Shown one piece after another: positions 1 through 7,127 of a stretch of 64,000 bases of DNA. Made by a program: the position numbers and the translations under genes. Below the pieces are notes generated by a model that saw nothing but the letters and a program-made list of their open reading frames with translations, was not told where the DNA came from and made no database searches. The number at the start of each line of letters is the position of its first letter. The first letter of the stretch is position 1. The DNA comes from Sphingobacterium lumbrici (lineage in GTDB: Bacteria > Bacteroidota > Bacteroidia > Sphingobacteriales > Sphingobacteriaceae): the NCBI RefSeq assembly GCF_006476045.1, contig NZ_SRZY01000011.1, forward strand, positions 1 to 64,000, given 5' to 3'.

Positions 1-86
1 CCTGGATAACTTCCATGATATCGAAATAATCTAACAGCCCTTCGGGCATCAATAAGGTCAAAAGTCTACGTTCTGCGTCTTGCAAG
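1..86 (-). mobile_element. Partial ISAon1-like transposase N-terminal ORF
   Basis: The reverse strand is open from a TTG at 84-86 to the window edge and reads LQDAERRLLTLL then MPEGLLDYFDIMEVIQ. This resembles the N-terminal ORF of ISAon1-family elements (ISL3-like DDE transposases of Bacteroidota). The gene continues beyond base 1, and the start codon is uncertain because a stop lies at 120-122. A second, decayed copy of the same family lies at 37082-38261 in the same orientation and carries a different part of the first ORF. Confidence 0.5.
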
Positions 87-157
87 GTAATATATTTTAA
101 GACTGCTAAACTAAGAATTTATTTATTTCCCCCAAAGATTCCGCTTGATCCAAAAAA

Positions 158-204
158 AGTGAGTGATTCAGTGAGTCAATCCCCCGCATACCTTTACTCA
201 CTGG
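158..204. repeat. Left-end AGTGAGT repeats, possible integrase arm sites
   Basis: AGTGAGTGATTCAGTGAGT (158-176) holds two direct AGTGAGT copies, followed by an inverted copy ACTCACTGG (196-204). An almost identical block, AGTGAGCGATTCGGTGAGT, lies at 36858-36876. Arm-type binding sites next to a tyrosine integrase gene are usual at the ends of integrative elements. That role here is inferred from the position about 100 nt from the integrase start. Confidence 0.5.
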
Positions 205-305
205 AAACGTTATAACGAATTGTAAAACAACGTGTTCAATCATTGAACATCTTGACTACCGTAGGCTGCAAGGCTAATTTTGTTTCACTTAAATGATGTG
301 TTATC

Positions 306-1547
306 ATGAGTACAAATTATTCCTTGCTCTTCTACTTGAAGAAACCAAAAAATTATGTGTGCGGCTCCAAGCCGATTTACATGCGTATCACCGTGGCCGG
401 TGAACCCAAGGAAATCTCCACCGGCCGTGAGTGTGACCCCTTGCGGTGGAACGCCAAGGCTAACCGTGCCAAGGGAACGAAAGAAGAAATCCGTAACCTG
501 AATGCCTATCTCGACACGCTGGAACGGAAGGTGGCCAATGCCCACCTGCAACTCGTAAAGGACGGTACGGAAATCACCGCCGAAACGCTGAAACTAAAAT
601 ACCTTGGCAAAGACGTGCAACGGCGGCATTTGATGGAGACGTTTACCGAACACAACCGGAAGATGGAAGCGTTGCTTGGGAAAGGTTTCAAACCCAACAC
701 GCTGAAAGGCTACAACACTTCTGTTGCACACCTGACCTCCTATTTGGAAAAATGCCATGGTGAAACGGACATCGACATCCAGCATATCGACCATGCGTTC
801 ATCACAGGTTATGAGTTTTTCCTCCGCTCTGACATGGGATGCAGTACGGTGTCGGCGGCCAAGTACATGAAGCACCTACGTAAAATCATAAACCAGTGTC
901 TTGCACACCGATGGATTTCGGAAAACCCCTTTGCGTTCTACAAAACGAAAGCCAAGCCAAGGGAAAAGGAATTCCTCACGCCCGATGAACTGGATAGGAT
1001 AGCCCAAAAGGAATTTTCCATAACAAGGCTGGCACATGTGCGCGACATCTTCGTGTTCTGCTGCTATACGGGGCTGTCATACGCCGATGTGCGGAAACTA
1101 CAAAAGACGGACATCGCCAAGGGTATTGACGGTAGATTGTGGGTGTTGACCAGCCGGGAGAAAACGGAAACTTCCTCCAACATCCCGCTGCTTCCGCAAG
1201 CCTTGGAAATCATCGGACGCTATGCGGACTATCCCCCATGCGTAGCAAATGGGCTGGTGCTTCCGGTATTGAGCAACCAAAAGATGAACAGCTACTTGAA
1301 AGAGATTGCCGACCTGTGCGGCATCACCAAAAAGCCGACATTCCACATGGCGCGGCACACATTCGCCACCACGGTGACACTGGCCAACAACGTGCCTATC
1401 GAAACGGTTTCCAAAATGCTGGGGCATACCAGCATCAAGACCACCCAGCACTATGCCAAATTGCTAGATACTCGGATAGGTAGCGATATGGAGAAACTAA
1501 AAGAAAAGTTAGGATTCCGTACAAACATTTCGTTATCGGCTCATTAA
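306..1547 (+). CDS. Tyrosine recombinase of the CTn/IntDOT type
   Basis: A 413-aa site-specific tyrosine recombinase. It has an N-terminal arm-binding region, a SAM-like core-binding domain (about 110-200) and a C-terminal catalytic domain. Visible catalytic residues are His347 and Arg350 (HMARHT), His374 (LGHTS) and Tyr383 (HYAK). The Arg I position carries Ser258 (TGLSYADV). IntDOT of CTnDOT is known to have serine there, so this is a family trait and not damage. It probably integrates and excises the surrounding 36.8-kb island: it sits just inside the left-end repeats and the matching repeats lie at 36858. Its stop codon lies inside the direct repeat 1535-1576. GC is far higher than in the cassette region. 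Confidence 0.9.
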   Translation: MSTNYSLLFYLKKPKNYVCGSKPIYMRITVAGEPKEISTGRECDPLRWNAKANRAKGTKEEIRNLNAYLDTLERKVANAHLQLVKDGTEITAETLKLKYLGKDVQRRHLMETFTEHNRKMEALLGKGFKPNTLKGYNTSVAHLTSYLEKCHGETDIDIQHIDHAFITGYEFFLRSDMGCSTVSAAKYMKHLRKIINQCLAHRWISENPFAFYKTKAKPREKEFLTPDELDRIAQKEFSITRLAHVRDIFVFCCYTGLSYADVRKLQKTDIAKGIDGRLWVLTSREKTETSSNIPLLPQALEIIGRYADYPPCVANGLVLPVLSNQKMNSYLKEIADLCGITKKPTFHMARHTFATTVTLANNVPIETVSKMLGHTSIKTTQHYAKLLDTRIGSDMEKLKEKLGFRTNISLSAH

Positions 1548-1576
1548 CGGTTCTTATTAGCTCATATCGGCTCATT
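1535..1576 (+). repeat. Direct repeat copy A flanking fic
   Basis: This 42-nt segment matches 2651-2692 at 39 of 42 positions. Each copy contains iterations of ATCGGCTCATT-like units. Copy A contains the integrase stop codon, copy B follows the fic stop codon, and only fic and its promoter lie between. That geometry fits insertion or duplication of a fic cassette at the integrase 3' end. Confidence 0.85.
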
Positions 1577-1592
1577 ATTAAGTTCTTTTTTA

Positions 1593-1600
1593 TAAATTTG
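1593..1600 (+). promoter_or_regulatory. Putative -7 promoter element for fic
   Basis: TAAATTTG fits the Bacteroidota -7 consensus TAnnTTTG. It ends only four bases before the fic ATG at 1605, so the transcript would be leaderless or nearly so. No clear -33 TTG was recognised at the expected spacing. Confidence 0.5.
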
Positions 1601-1604
1601 TGTC

Positions 1605-2648
1605 ATGAGCAAAGTAAGTGTATATACTGAATTTCTTGATATCAATTGGAAACTGATAGGCCTTATCAGTGAAATTGATAGGTTCGATGCCTCTTGGAAA
1701 GCCATTGAACGGAGGGAGGGGCAAAGCCTGAAAGAGCTTAAATCAATCGCTACGGTTAGAAGTGTTGGGGCTTCAACCCGCATTGAGGGCTCCAAACTAA
1801 CGGATGAAGAAGTCGATATTCTTCTTAAGAACATGGACATCTCAAAACTTCAAGAGCGGGATGAACAAGAAGTCGTCGGATATTATGAGGCCTTGGACGT
1901 CATTGATGAAAATTTTGAAGAAATTCCTGTGACTGAAAACGGTTTAAAAAACCTGCATAATGTTCTTTTGAAATATAGTGAAAAAGATAGATGGCATAGG
2001 GGAAACTATAAGCAGCACTCCAATGCTGTTGAAGCGAATATGCCTGACGGAACAACACAGATAATATTTCAAACCACCGCGCCGGGATTTCCCACAGAAG
2101 ACGCGATGCGTGAATTAATAACATGGCATGATGCCGACAAGGATACACATCCTTTGGTTAAGTGTGCGCTTTTTTGCTATGATTTCGTATCCATCCATCC
2201 CTTTCAGGATGGAAACGGGAGGTTAAGCCGCTTGCTTGCTACGCTGCTTTTACGCAAATATGGGTATAAATGGATACGATATGTAAGTTTTGAACACGAA
2301 ATCGAGAGTCAAAAAAATGAGTATTACAGGGTTTTAAGGACTTGCCAATCCCAAAGGCCGGGAGAGGATATCACGCCGTGGGTCATGTTTTTTCTGACGA
2401 GTTTGAAGAATGTTCAGGAGTCGTTGATGCTGAAGCTCGAAACCCATGGAGTACAACAGGCCATCTCACAAAGGGAAAGACATTTGTTGACAATAATTGA
2501 GGCAAATCCGGGTATAAAAACCAGCGACATGGCGAAAAAACTTGGTGTTTCAAGTGCAACAGTGAAAAGGATGTTGGACAGTCTTTTGTCGGCAAAACTT
2601 ATAGAAAGGCACGGAATCGGCCCCGGGTCTTATTATACACTGTTATAG
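1605..2648 (+). CDS. Fic family protein with C-terminal HTH
   Basis: A 347-aa Fic protein. Fic domains usually transfer AMP or another nucleotide part to hydroxyl side chains of target proteins. The active-site loop HPFQDGNGR (about 198-206) is complete. An N-terminal inhibitory motif of the (S/T)xxxE(G/N) type, STRIEG, lies near residue 50, so the enzyme is probably self-inhibited. Residues about 290-345 form a winged helix (KTSDMAKKLGVSSATVKRML), suggesting DNA binding or autoregulation. It stands alone between two copies of a 42-nt direct repeat, as one removable unit. The target is not predictable. Confidence 0.9.
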   Translation: MSKVSVYTEFLDINWKLIGLISEIDRFDASWKAIERREGQSLKELKSIATVRSVGASTRIEGSKLTDEEVDILLKNMDISKLQERDEQEVVGYYEALDVIDENFEEIPVTENGLKNLHNVLLKYSEKDRWHRGNYKQHSNAVEANMPDGTTQIIFQTTAPGFPTEDAMRELITWHDADKDTHPLVKCALFCYDFVSIHPFQDGNGRLSRLLATLLLRKYGYKWIRYVSFEHEIESQKNEYYRVLRTCQSQRPGEDITPWVMFFLTSLKNVQESLMLKLETHGVQQAISQRERHLLTIIEANPGIKTSDMAKKLGVSSATVKRMLDSLLSAKLIERHGIGPGSYYTLL

Positions 2649-2650
2649 TC

Positions 2651-2692
2651 ATCGGCTCATTATCGGTTCTTACTGGCTCATATCGGCTCATT
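2651..2692 (+). repeat. Direct repeat copy B flanking fic
   Basis: Second copy of the 42-nt repeat of 1535-1576 (39/42 identical), starting three bases after the fic stop codon. From here to 2897 the sequence is GC-rich with no recognisable gene. A CCCACG-C-CGTGGG hairpin lies near 2837 in the region downstream of the reverse-strand mobilization operon. Confidence 0.8.
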
Positions 2693-2897
2693 TCAGACAC
2701 CGTGTTTCTAAATCTGCACGCACCAAGGCATTTTCACCGCTTAGGCCACCGAACGCAAGGCGGGGGAATCGGGTCAAGGGCGCCGGAGGGCAAAGGCCTG
2801 CGGGCGGGGGCGTTTATATACCCTTGACCTTTCCCACGCCGTGGGTAATTTTGGCCGGGCGGTGCAAAGGCCGGATGCCCTGAACCACCCATAAAAC

Positions 2898-3464
2898 TCA
2901 CCGCCTGATACCCCGTGACTGTGCTTTCTTTTTCCGTTTACGCCGCTTCTCCTCTTCCTCGATGGGGTTTTGCTGCTCACCCGCTCCCTCCACCGGGGCC
3001 ATCAGCAATCCCAATAGGTCGGCAGCCATACGGCCCGTGGTGGTCAGCATTTCGCCCACGCTTTCGAACATGCCTTGGGCAACATCATGCGCCAGTTCCA
3101 TTGCCAACGGCTGACCCTGCGGATGCCGCTTCGTTAATTCCGTGAGCGTGTGCATCTGCGCTTTCTGCTGTGCGGTGCCGTTCTTCATCGTATTGGCATA
3201 TTGCAGGCTGTCTTTCAGGTTGCGCTCGAAATCGAACAGTTCATCGAACAGGGTTTCGCCCGACTGCTTGAACGCGGTGCGGTCGATGCCCGTCCGCACC
3301 TCGTGGGGTTTGATGTCGTTGGCCGTTCCATTGAACCAACGCTCCGGTTTGTTTTCCATCCCGTTTTCCGGCTGCATCCGGTTTTCCTTTTCGAGGTAAT
3401 GTACCAGCGCACCGCTGCTGCCCTTGTTGTCGCCCGTTTCCGATTTGGTGATGTTGATATACAT
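2898..3464 (-). CDS. DUF5712-type mobilization protein, internally shortened
   Basis: A 188-aa protein whose first 60 residues (MYINITKSETGDNKGSSGAL onwards, then WFNG and VRTGID) match the start of DUF5712 proteins, which accompany BfmA in Bacteroidota mobilizable elements. Its remainder (RTAFKQSGETLFDELFDF onwards, with a Lys/Arg-rich tail) matches the C-terminal part of the same family. Full-length members, as I recall them, are about 300 residues or more; the middle part appears to be missing with the frame intact. It follows bfmA by nine bases as last gene of the mob operon. If the middle holds the relaxase-like function, this copy is inactive. Confidence 0.7.
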   Translation of the reverse strand: MYINITKSETGDNKGSSGALVHYLEKENRMQPENGMENKPERWFNGTANDIKPHEVRTGIDRTAFKQSGETLFDELFDFERNLKDSLQYANTMKNGTAQQKAQMHTLTELTKRHPQGQPLAMELAHDVAQGMFESVGEMLTTTGRMAADLLGLLMAPVEGAGEQQNPIEEEEKRRKRKKKAQSRGIRR

Positions 3465-3473
3465 AATCCTACG

Positions 3474-4028
3474 TTACAGATTATCCAGTGATTGCCTTGC
3501 ATGCTTGGCCAGTTCCTCCTTTTTTGCCGCCGATACAGGCCAGCCGAGGGTTTCCCGCTGGGTGATGTAGTAATCCAGTACCTGCCGGAACCTGGACTTC
3601 AATGTTTCCTTTTCCCGCATGCTGCCGAGCATCTTTTTCAACGTGCCGTCCACCAGTTTCAGGTAAATGATGGTTTCCCTGCCCATGATGGTTGCCTCCG
3701 ACTGCCCTTTGCCGATGCTTTTCAAAAGCGGGCTTTGCATCTTGGCGATGGCCATCAGTTCCTCCATAACCGAATACATCGGTACCAGCATATCACCCTC
3801 CTGTTTGCGGATGAACGAGAGGATGCGGCTGATACCGCTTGACAGTTCCTTTTTCAGCACCTCGTCGTTCAGGTCGGCGGGATCTTTCTTGCTTTTGTAG
3901 AAATAATCCACCATCTGCATGACCACTTCCCGCTTGGTGCGGCCAAGTTTCCGCGCAAGCAGGGTGAGCCGTTCGTCCACCGCTTCGGGGAAACGGACGG
4001 ATTTCCTGTTCTCATCAATCCTGACCAT
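3474..4028 (-). CDS. bfmA: BfmA/BtgA family mobilization protein
   Basis: A 184-aa DNA-binding accessory mobilization protein. The N-terminus (about 10-45) looks like a ribbon-helix-helix segment (KSVRFPEAVDERLTLLARKL then GRTKREVVMQMVDYF), followed by a long helical region. BfmA and BtgA of Bacteroides mobilizable elements act at oriT to prepare DNA for conjugative transfer by a helper element. It overlaps the preceding gene by 14 bases and is followed after nine bases by the DUF5712 gene, so translation is likely coupled. No conjugation apparatus is seen on the island, so transfer would need a helper. Confidence 0.85.
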   Translation of the reverse strand: MVRIDENRKSVRFPEAVDERLTLLARKLGRTKREVVMQMVDYFYKSKKDPADLNDEVLKKELSSGISRILSFIRKQEGDMLVPMYSVMEELMAIAKMQSPLLKSIGKGQSEATIMGRETIIYLKLVDGTLKKMLGSMREKETLKSRFRQVLDYYITQRETLGWPVSAAKKEELAKHARQSLDNL

Positions 4029-4344
4029 TTACCCCTCCCTCCGTGCGGATGATGAACCTGAACCTGCTGCCCTTGGCCGGATGCCACGAGGGGCGGTACT
4101 CCACATAACCGTAGGCCACCAATTCCGACAGGCATTTGTGGTACGTGGCGATGGAGCGTATCCGCGAGAAGCGCATCAGCTTCCTGCGGCTGGCGTGGAA
4201 ATGGTTTTCCGGGTTGCCGCAATCGTGGTGGTAGAACAATGCCGCCACCAATCCGATGTGTGTGGGCAGTAACCTCCCGTCATCGCTTATCCGCTCAAAG
4301 AACGCGCTGAACGCATGCTTGGGCAATTCCATCCGTTCACCCAT
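4015..4344 (-). CDS. Small winged-helix-like protein of the mob operon
   Basis: A 109-aa protein I cannot assign to a named family. The sequence (LPTHIGLVAALFYHH, ASRRKLMRFSRIRSIATYHK, LVAYGYVEYRPS) has the rhythm of a winged-helix DNA-binding fold: conserved helices, then a beta wing near GYVEYRPSWHPAKGS. It overlaps both neighbours (8 bases with the excisionase-like gene, 14 with bfmA), so it is translated as part of the mobilization operon. A regulatory or replication-related role is plausible from context only. Confidence 0.65.
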   Translation of the reverse strand: MGERMELPKHAFSAFFERISDDGRLLPTHIGLVAALFYHHDCGNPENHFHASRRKLMRFSRIRSIATYHKCLSELVAYGYVEYRPSWHPAKGSRFRFIIRTEGGVNGQD

Positions 4345-4612
4345 TGCCTTTGCCTCCCTCCATCATTTTCCTGATATCCTCCCTGCGGTAGTACATGCTG
4401 CCGCCCACTTTGCGGTAGGGCAGCGTGCCGCCCACACGGAGGTTCTGCAACGTTCCGGGCGATATGCCCAGCAGCCTGCGTACCTCTGCGCTTTTCAGCC
4501 ATTCCCTGCCAAGATTGTCTTTTTCCCTGTTCCCGATGATTTGTTTGAACTCCTCCAGCATTTCCCGCTTGAACTGCCGGAGGTCTTCCCGTGTGACGAT
4601 GTCTATTTCCAT
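4337..4612 (-). CDS. Excisionase-like HTH protein
   Basis: A 91-aa protein with a MerR/excisionase type HTH (HTH_17) at about 40-85: WLKSAEVRRLLGISPGTLQ then RVGGTLPYRKVGGSMYYRR, the wing typical of Xis-like proteins. The first 35 residues are helical and charged. It heads the mob operon. Such proteins in Bacteroidota elements help excision or regulate mob genes. Here it could direct excision of the island with the integrase at 306-1547. The exact role is inference. Confidence 0.8.
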   Translation of the reverse strand: MEIDIVTREDLRQFKREMLEEFKQIIGNREKDNLGREWLKSAEVRRLLGISPGTLQNLRVGGTLPYRKVGGSMYYRREDIRKMMEGGKGNG

Positions 4613-5017
4613 ATCCCTATCATTATGTTTCCATATCCGTATATCCCTCTATCGGGATAATGATTTACGCCGTTTACGCGGCGTACGGTATACCGCCCAG
4701 TATACCGGAACCTTATGCTGGGGCTGTGCCAGCGTATTGGGGTATCCCCGGAGGATACCCGAAACCCCCATGGCGATAGCGTGGGGCAAGCAAAGTAGGG
4801 CTATGCCCAACTTCCGCTTGCTCCATTCCTTTGGGGGAATGGCGAATTAGCGGTAGGTACAGGCGGCAATGTCTGCGGCTGCCGCCTAACGGAGTTGCAC
4901 CCGGTGTTTCCATCGGGCGGCACCCGTTCCGCTGGGACAAAGTTGGGGGATAGAAGAGGGATATGGATGACCAACCGGGGCGGCTTGGTCATGTTCGGGG
5001 ATTGAACGGGTAGACGG
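4613..5017. other. GC-rich intergenic region with two hairpins, oriT candidate
   Basis: No gene was recognised in these 405 bases upstream of the mob operon. There are two strong inverted repeats: CGGTATAC (4686-4693) with GTATACCG (4700-4707), and GGGTATCC (4740-4747) with GGATACCC (4753-4760). In BfmA/BtgA-type elements the oriT lies next to the mob genes, so one hairpin may be the transfer origin. This is a positional inference; no nick site was identified. Confidence 0.4.
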
Positions 5018-5797
5018 TTAGGCTTGGTCTACGGGGACGATGCGGAACAACTTCATCCCTTCCCGCACCTTGGAACCCTTGGTGGCTTCCTCTTCCTTTT
5101 TCTTGACGAAATAATTCCTTACGGTATCGGAGGAAACGTCCTTGCCTTCGTAGCTGAAATACCTCGCAACCAATTTATAGTACGGGCTGTCATGGTCACA
5201 CATCAGCAGCTTCCTTCCGTTGGGCAATTTCAAATCCCGCAACTGCCGGACAAGGTCGATGAGCGTGGGCAGGTGGTCATCTTGGATAAGTATTTTCTGC
5301 GACACCTCATGTTTGGATAATTCAACTATTCGTTTTTGCAAACCTTCGATATGGGTTTCGAGTTCGCCTATCTTTCCGTCTTTTTCTTTCAACAGCACAT
5401 CGTTAGGCCGGATGTTCCATTTATCGCGTGTGCCGAGGTATTGCTGGAATTCGGTGAGCTTTTCAATGTTTGACAAATGCTGGGGATGCCCGGATGAGAA
5501 CGGGTCTTTTCGTTCGAAATGTTCAATCCGTTTCTGCACGATATACCACACATGGGCAAGGAAATCTTTTTCGGAACCCTGCCCTGTCGAAAGGAAATAA
5601 TTCAGGTGGTAGGTGTAATATTCCTCGAACCCGGCTTTGTCCAACCCATATATTTTGAGCAAAAAATGGTTGTTGCCATACCTTCTTTTCAAACCAAGTA
5701 TGTTGCCAACATCAAACGGATGTGGGGAAAAATCGAGGCGCTTTCTGCTTTTGAAGTAATTTAATCCCATTGTGATAATTCTTAAATCTGTAGTCAC
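5018..5797 (-). CDS. Unknown protein co-transcribed with the cassette recombinase
   Basis: A 259-aa protein with no family I recognise. It has a globular N-terminal half (about 1-125), a predicted coiled coil near 135-170 (EKDGKIGELETHIEGLQKRI), and a C-terminal part with a Lys/Glu-rich stretch (KKKEEEATKGSK). Its ATG overlaps the stop of the recombinase gene by four bases (ATGA), so the two are translationally coupled. That makes it a candidate partner of the recombinase, for example a directionality or DNA-bending factor, but nothing in the sequence proves this. Confidence 0.65.
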   Translation of the reverse strand: MTTDLRIITMGLNYFKSRKRLDFSPHPFDVGNILGLKRRYGNNHFLLKIYGLDKAGFEEYYTYHLNYFLSTGQGSEKDFLAHVWYIVQKRIEHFERKDPFSSGHPQHLSNIEKLTEFQQYLGTRDKWNIRPNDVLLKEKDGKIGELETHIEGLQKRIVELSKHEVSQKILIQDDHLPTLIDLVRQLRDLKLPNGRKLLMCDHDSPYYKLVARYFSYEGKDVSSDTVRNYFVKKKEEEATKGSKVREGMKLFRIVPVDQA

Positions 5798-6867
5798 AAA
5801 ATCCTGTCCAACGGACTTTTGATTGCATTCAGTTGCGCGTTGCCGACTTTTGCATAAAGCATCGTGGTCTTAATGTCATTGTGACCAAGTAGCTGCTGTA
5901 TGAATGACATATCCGTGCCGTATTCCAGTAAATGTGTGGCGTAACTATGCCGCAAACCGTGTATCCCTATCGGCCTGTTTACCTTTGCGGCCTTCATCGC
6001 ATTCTTGAACACAGCTTGGACACTGCGGACGGAATACCGCCCTCCGTACTGGCCTTCAAAAAGATAAGTCTTAGGGCGATACGCTTTATAATACTCCCGC
6101 AGCAAATCCAGCACTGCGGTCGGTAGCGGTACATACCGGTCTTTCTTTCCTTTGCCCGCTTCGATGAGTACCTGCATCCGTCCACTGTCGATGTCGCTCA
6201 ATTTCAGATTGACAACCTCACTTACTCGCAGTCCCATTCCATAGCACAGTTGCAACATCAGCAAATGCTTCTGGTTTCGTACCGCGTCGAATATCCGTTT
6301 TACTTCCTTTTGGCTCAACACCTTTGGCAAAGTGGATGGCTTCTTTGGACGTGGGATTTCGGCAAAGAAATCCGGTTTATGGAGCACCTGTTCAAAATAG
6401 AATTTAACGGCGTTGAGCCTGCTGTGCAGTTGACTTTCCGAAATCTTCAATGTATTGATGCAATAAAGGATGTAAGCACGGAGACGGTCGTAGCCCAACG
6501 AATCAATGGGCACGTCTTTCACCACATACAGTAACTGTGCAAATTCGACCATGTAGGTCTTTATGGTGGACGGGCTATAGGCTTTCATCTGCAACACCTC
6601 TTTCATGCGTTGCAACTCCCGTGCATTCACGGGTGACAATTTGGACAATACCCCTTTGCCAACCGGTGGGATCTCCATCCTAAATAGTGTCCGGAAATGG
6701 GTATTGTCCGGTATGTACCAGCACTTTTCAGTTCTGCTCCACCTACCTTTCAGCGATTTGACCAAATCAATCTTTGCCGGGTCGTATTTGAAATCCATCC
6801 AAATGACTGCGGCATCCTTGTGTCTACCTTCCCGAAAATCAAAACCAGAAAAATCAACAACTTCCAT
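5794..6867 (-). CDS. Tyrosine recombinase, candidate integrase of the cassette array
   Basis: A 357-aa recombinase with all catalytic residues: Arg214 (GLRVSEV), Lys239 or Lys241 (GKGKKDR), His303 and Arg306 (HGLRHS), His329 (LLGHND) and Tyr338 (LYAK). It has an N-terminal extension with KGRWSRTEKCWYIP (40-53) and ends in KSPLD, like a large group of Bacteroidota recombinases. From Lys239 to His303 there are 64 residues, so the extra segment that marks canonical IntI is absent. It is transcribed away from the cassettes, with a promoter and an attI-like core 173 bases from its start, which is the layout of intI. Assignment as cassette integrase rests on this position. Confidence 0.8.
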   Translation of the reverse strand: MEVVDFSGFDFREGRHKDAAVIWMDFKYDPAKIDLVKSLKGRWSRTEKCWYIPDNTHFRTLFRMEIPPVGKGVLSKLSPVNARELQRMKEVLQMKAYSPSTIKTYMVEFAQLLYVVKDVPIDSLGYDRLRAYILYCINTLKISESQLHSRLNAVKFYFEQVLHKPDFFAEIPRPKKPSTLPKVLSQKEVKRIFDAVRNQKHLLMLQLCYGMGLRVSEVVNLKLSDIDSGRMQVLIEAGKGKKDRYVPLPTAVLDLLREYYKAYRPKTYLFEGQYGGRYSVRSVQAVFKNAMKAAKVNRPIGIHGLRHSYATHLLEYGTDMSFIQQLLGHNDIKTTMLYAKVGNAQLNAIKSPLDRIL

Positions 6868-6895
6868 ACTGCGTATTTTGTATTATTTACCAAAG

Positions 6896-6926
6896 CAAAT
6901 CTAAGAAAGTTATACAAAATGCGCAA
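6896..6926 (-). promoter_or_regulatory. Promoter of the recombinase operon
   Basis: On the reverse strand TTG (complement of 6924-6926), 20 nt, then TAGATTTG (complement of 6896-6903) fits the Bacteroidota promoter pattern. It lies about 30 bases upstream of the recombinase ATG. Two ACCAAAGCAAA repeats (6889-6899 and 6947-6957) surround it and could be operator sites. Confidence 0.6.
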
Positions 6927-7006
6927 TATACAAAATCTGATAATACCAAAGCAAAACACTTAAAAACAACTATTTATAGGGGTTAATAGAATGACACTTG
7001 ACACCC

Positions 7007-7036
7007 TTGCATACAGAAGATTATTGCGTATATTTG
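7007..7036 (+). promoter_or_regulatory. Outward cassette promoter (Pc-like)
   Basis: TTG (7007-7009), a 19-nt spacer, and TATATTTG (7029-7036) fit the Bacteroidota vegetative promoter exactly. It points into the cassette array and ends three bases before the first GTT core. This is the place of Pc in integrons, where one promoter next to attI drives the first cassettes. Confidence 0.7.
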
Positions 7037-7039
7037 GGA

Positions 7040-7077
7040 GTTGGCGGTCATTGTAATAGACGACCGTGCAAACAACG
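7040..7077 (+). other. attI-like core at the head of the array
   Basis: GTTGGCGGTCATTGTAA followed by a GACGACCGTG block marks the first cassette start. The same sequence type follows every GTT in the array, closest at 28278 (GTTGGCGGTCATTGTAAC). No palindromic half precedes it, as expected for attI in contrast to attC. Its GTTGGCGGT pairs with ACCGCCAAC at 9522-9530, the end of the first cassette. Confidence 0.7.
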
Positions 7078-7127
7078 GGAAAAGCTGAAAACCGAACAGA
7101 GTAAGCGGCAACAAACAAATTTAAAAA

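Noticed and set aside
1139..1483. Forward ORF of 114 codons within the integrase gene
   Set aside because: Out-of-frame shadow of the integrase, which has full motif support.
5794..6867. A canonical IntI integrase
   Set aside because: The interval between the Lys motif and HGLRH is 64 residues, too short for the IntI-specific segment. The N-terminal extension is of the Bacteroidota recombinase type.
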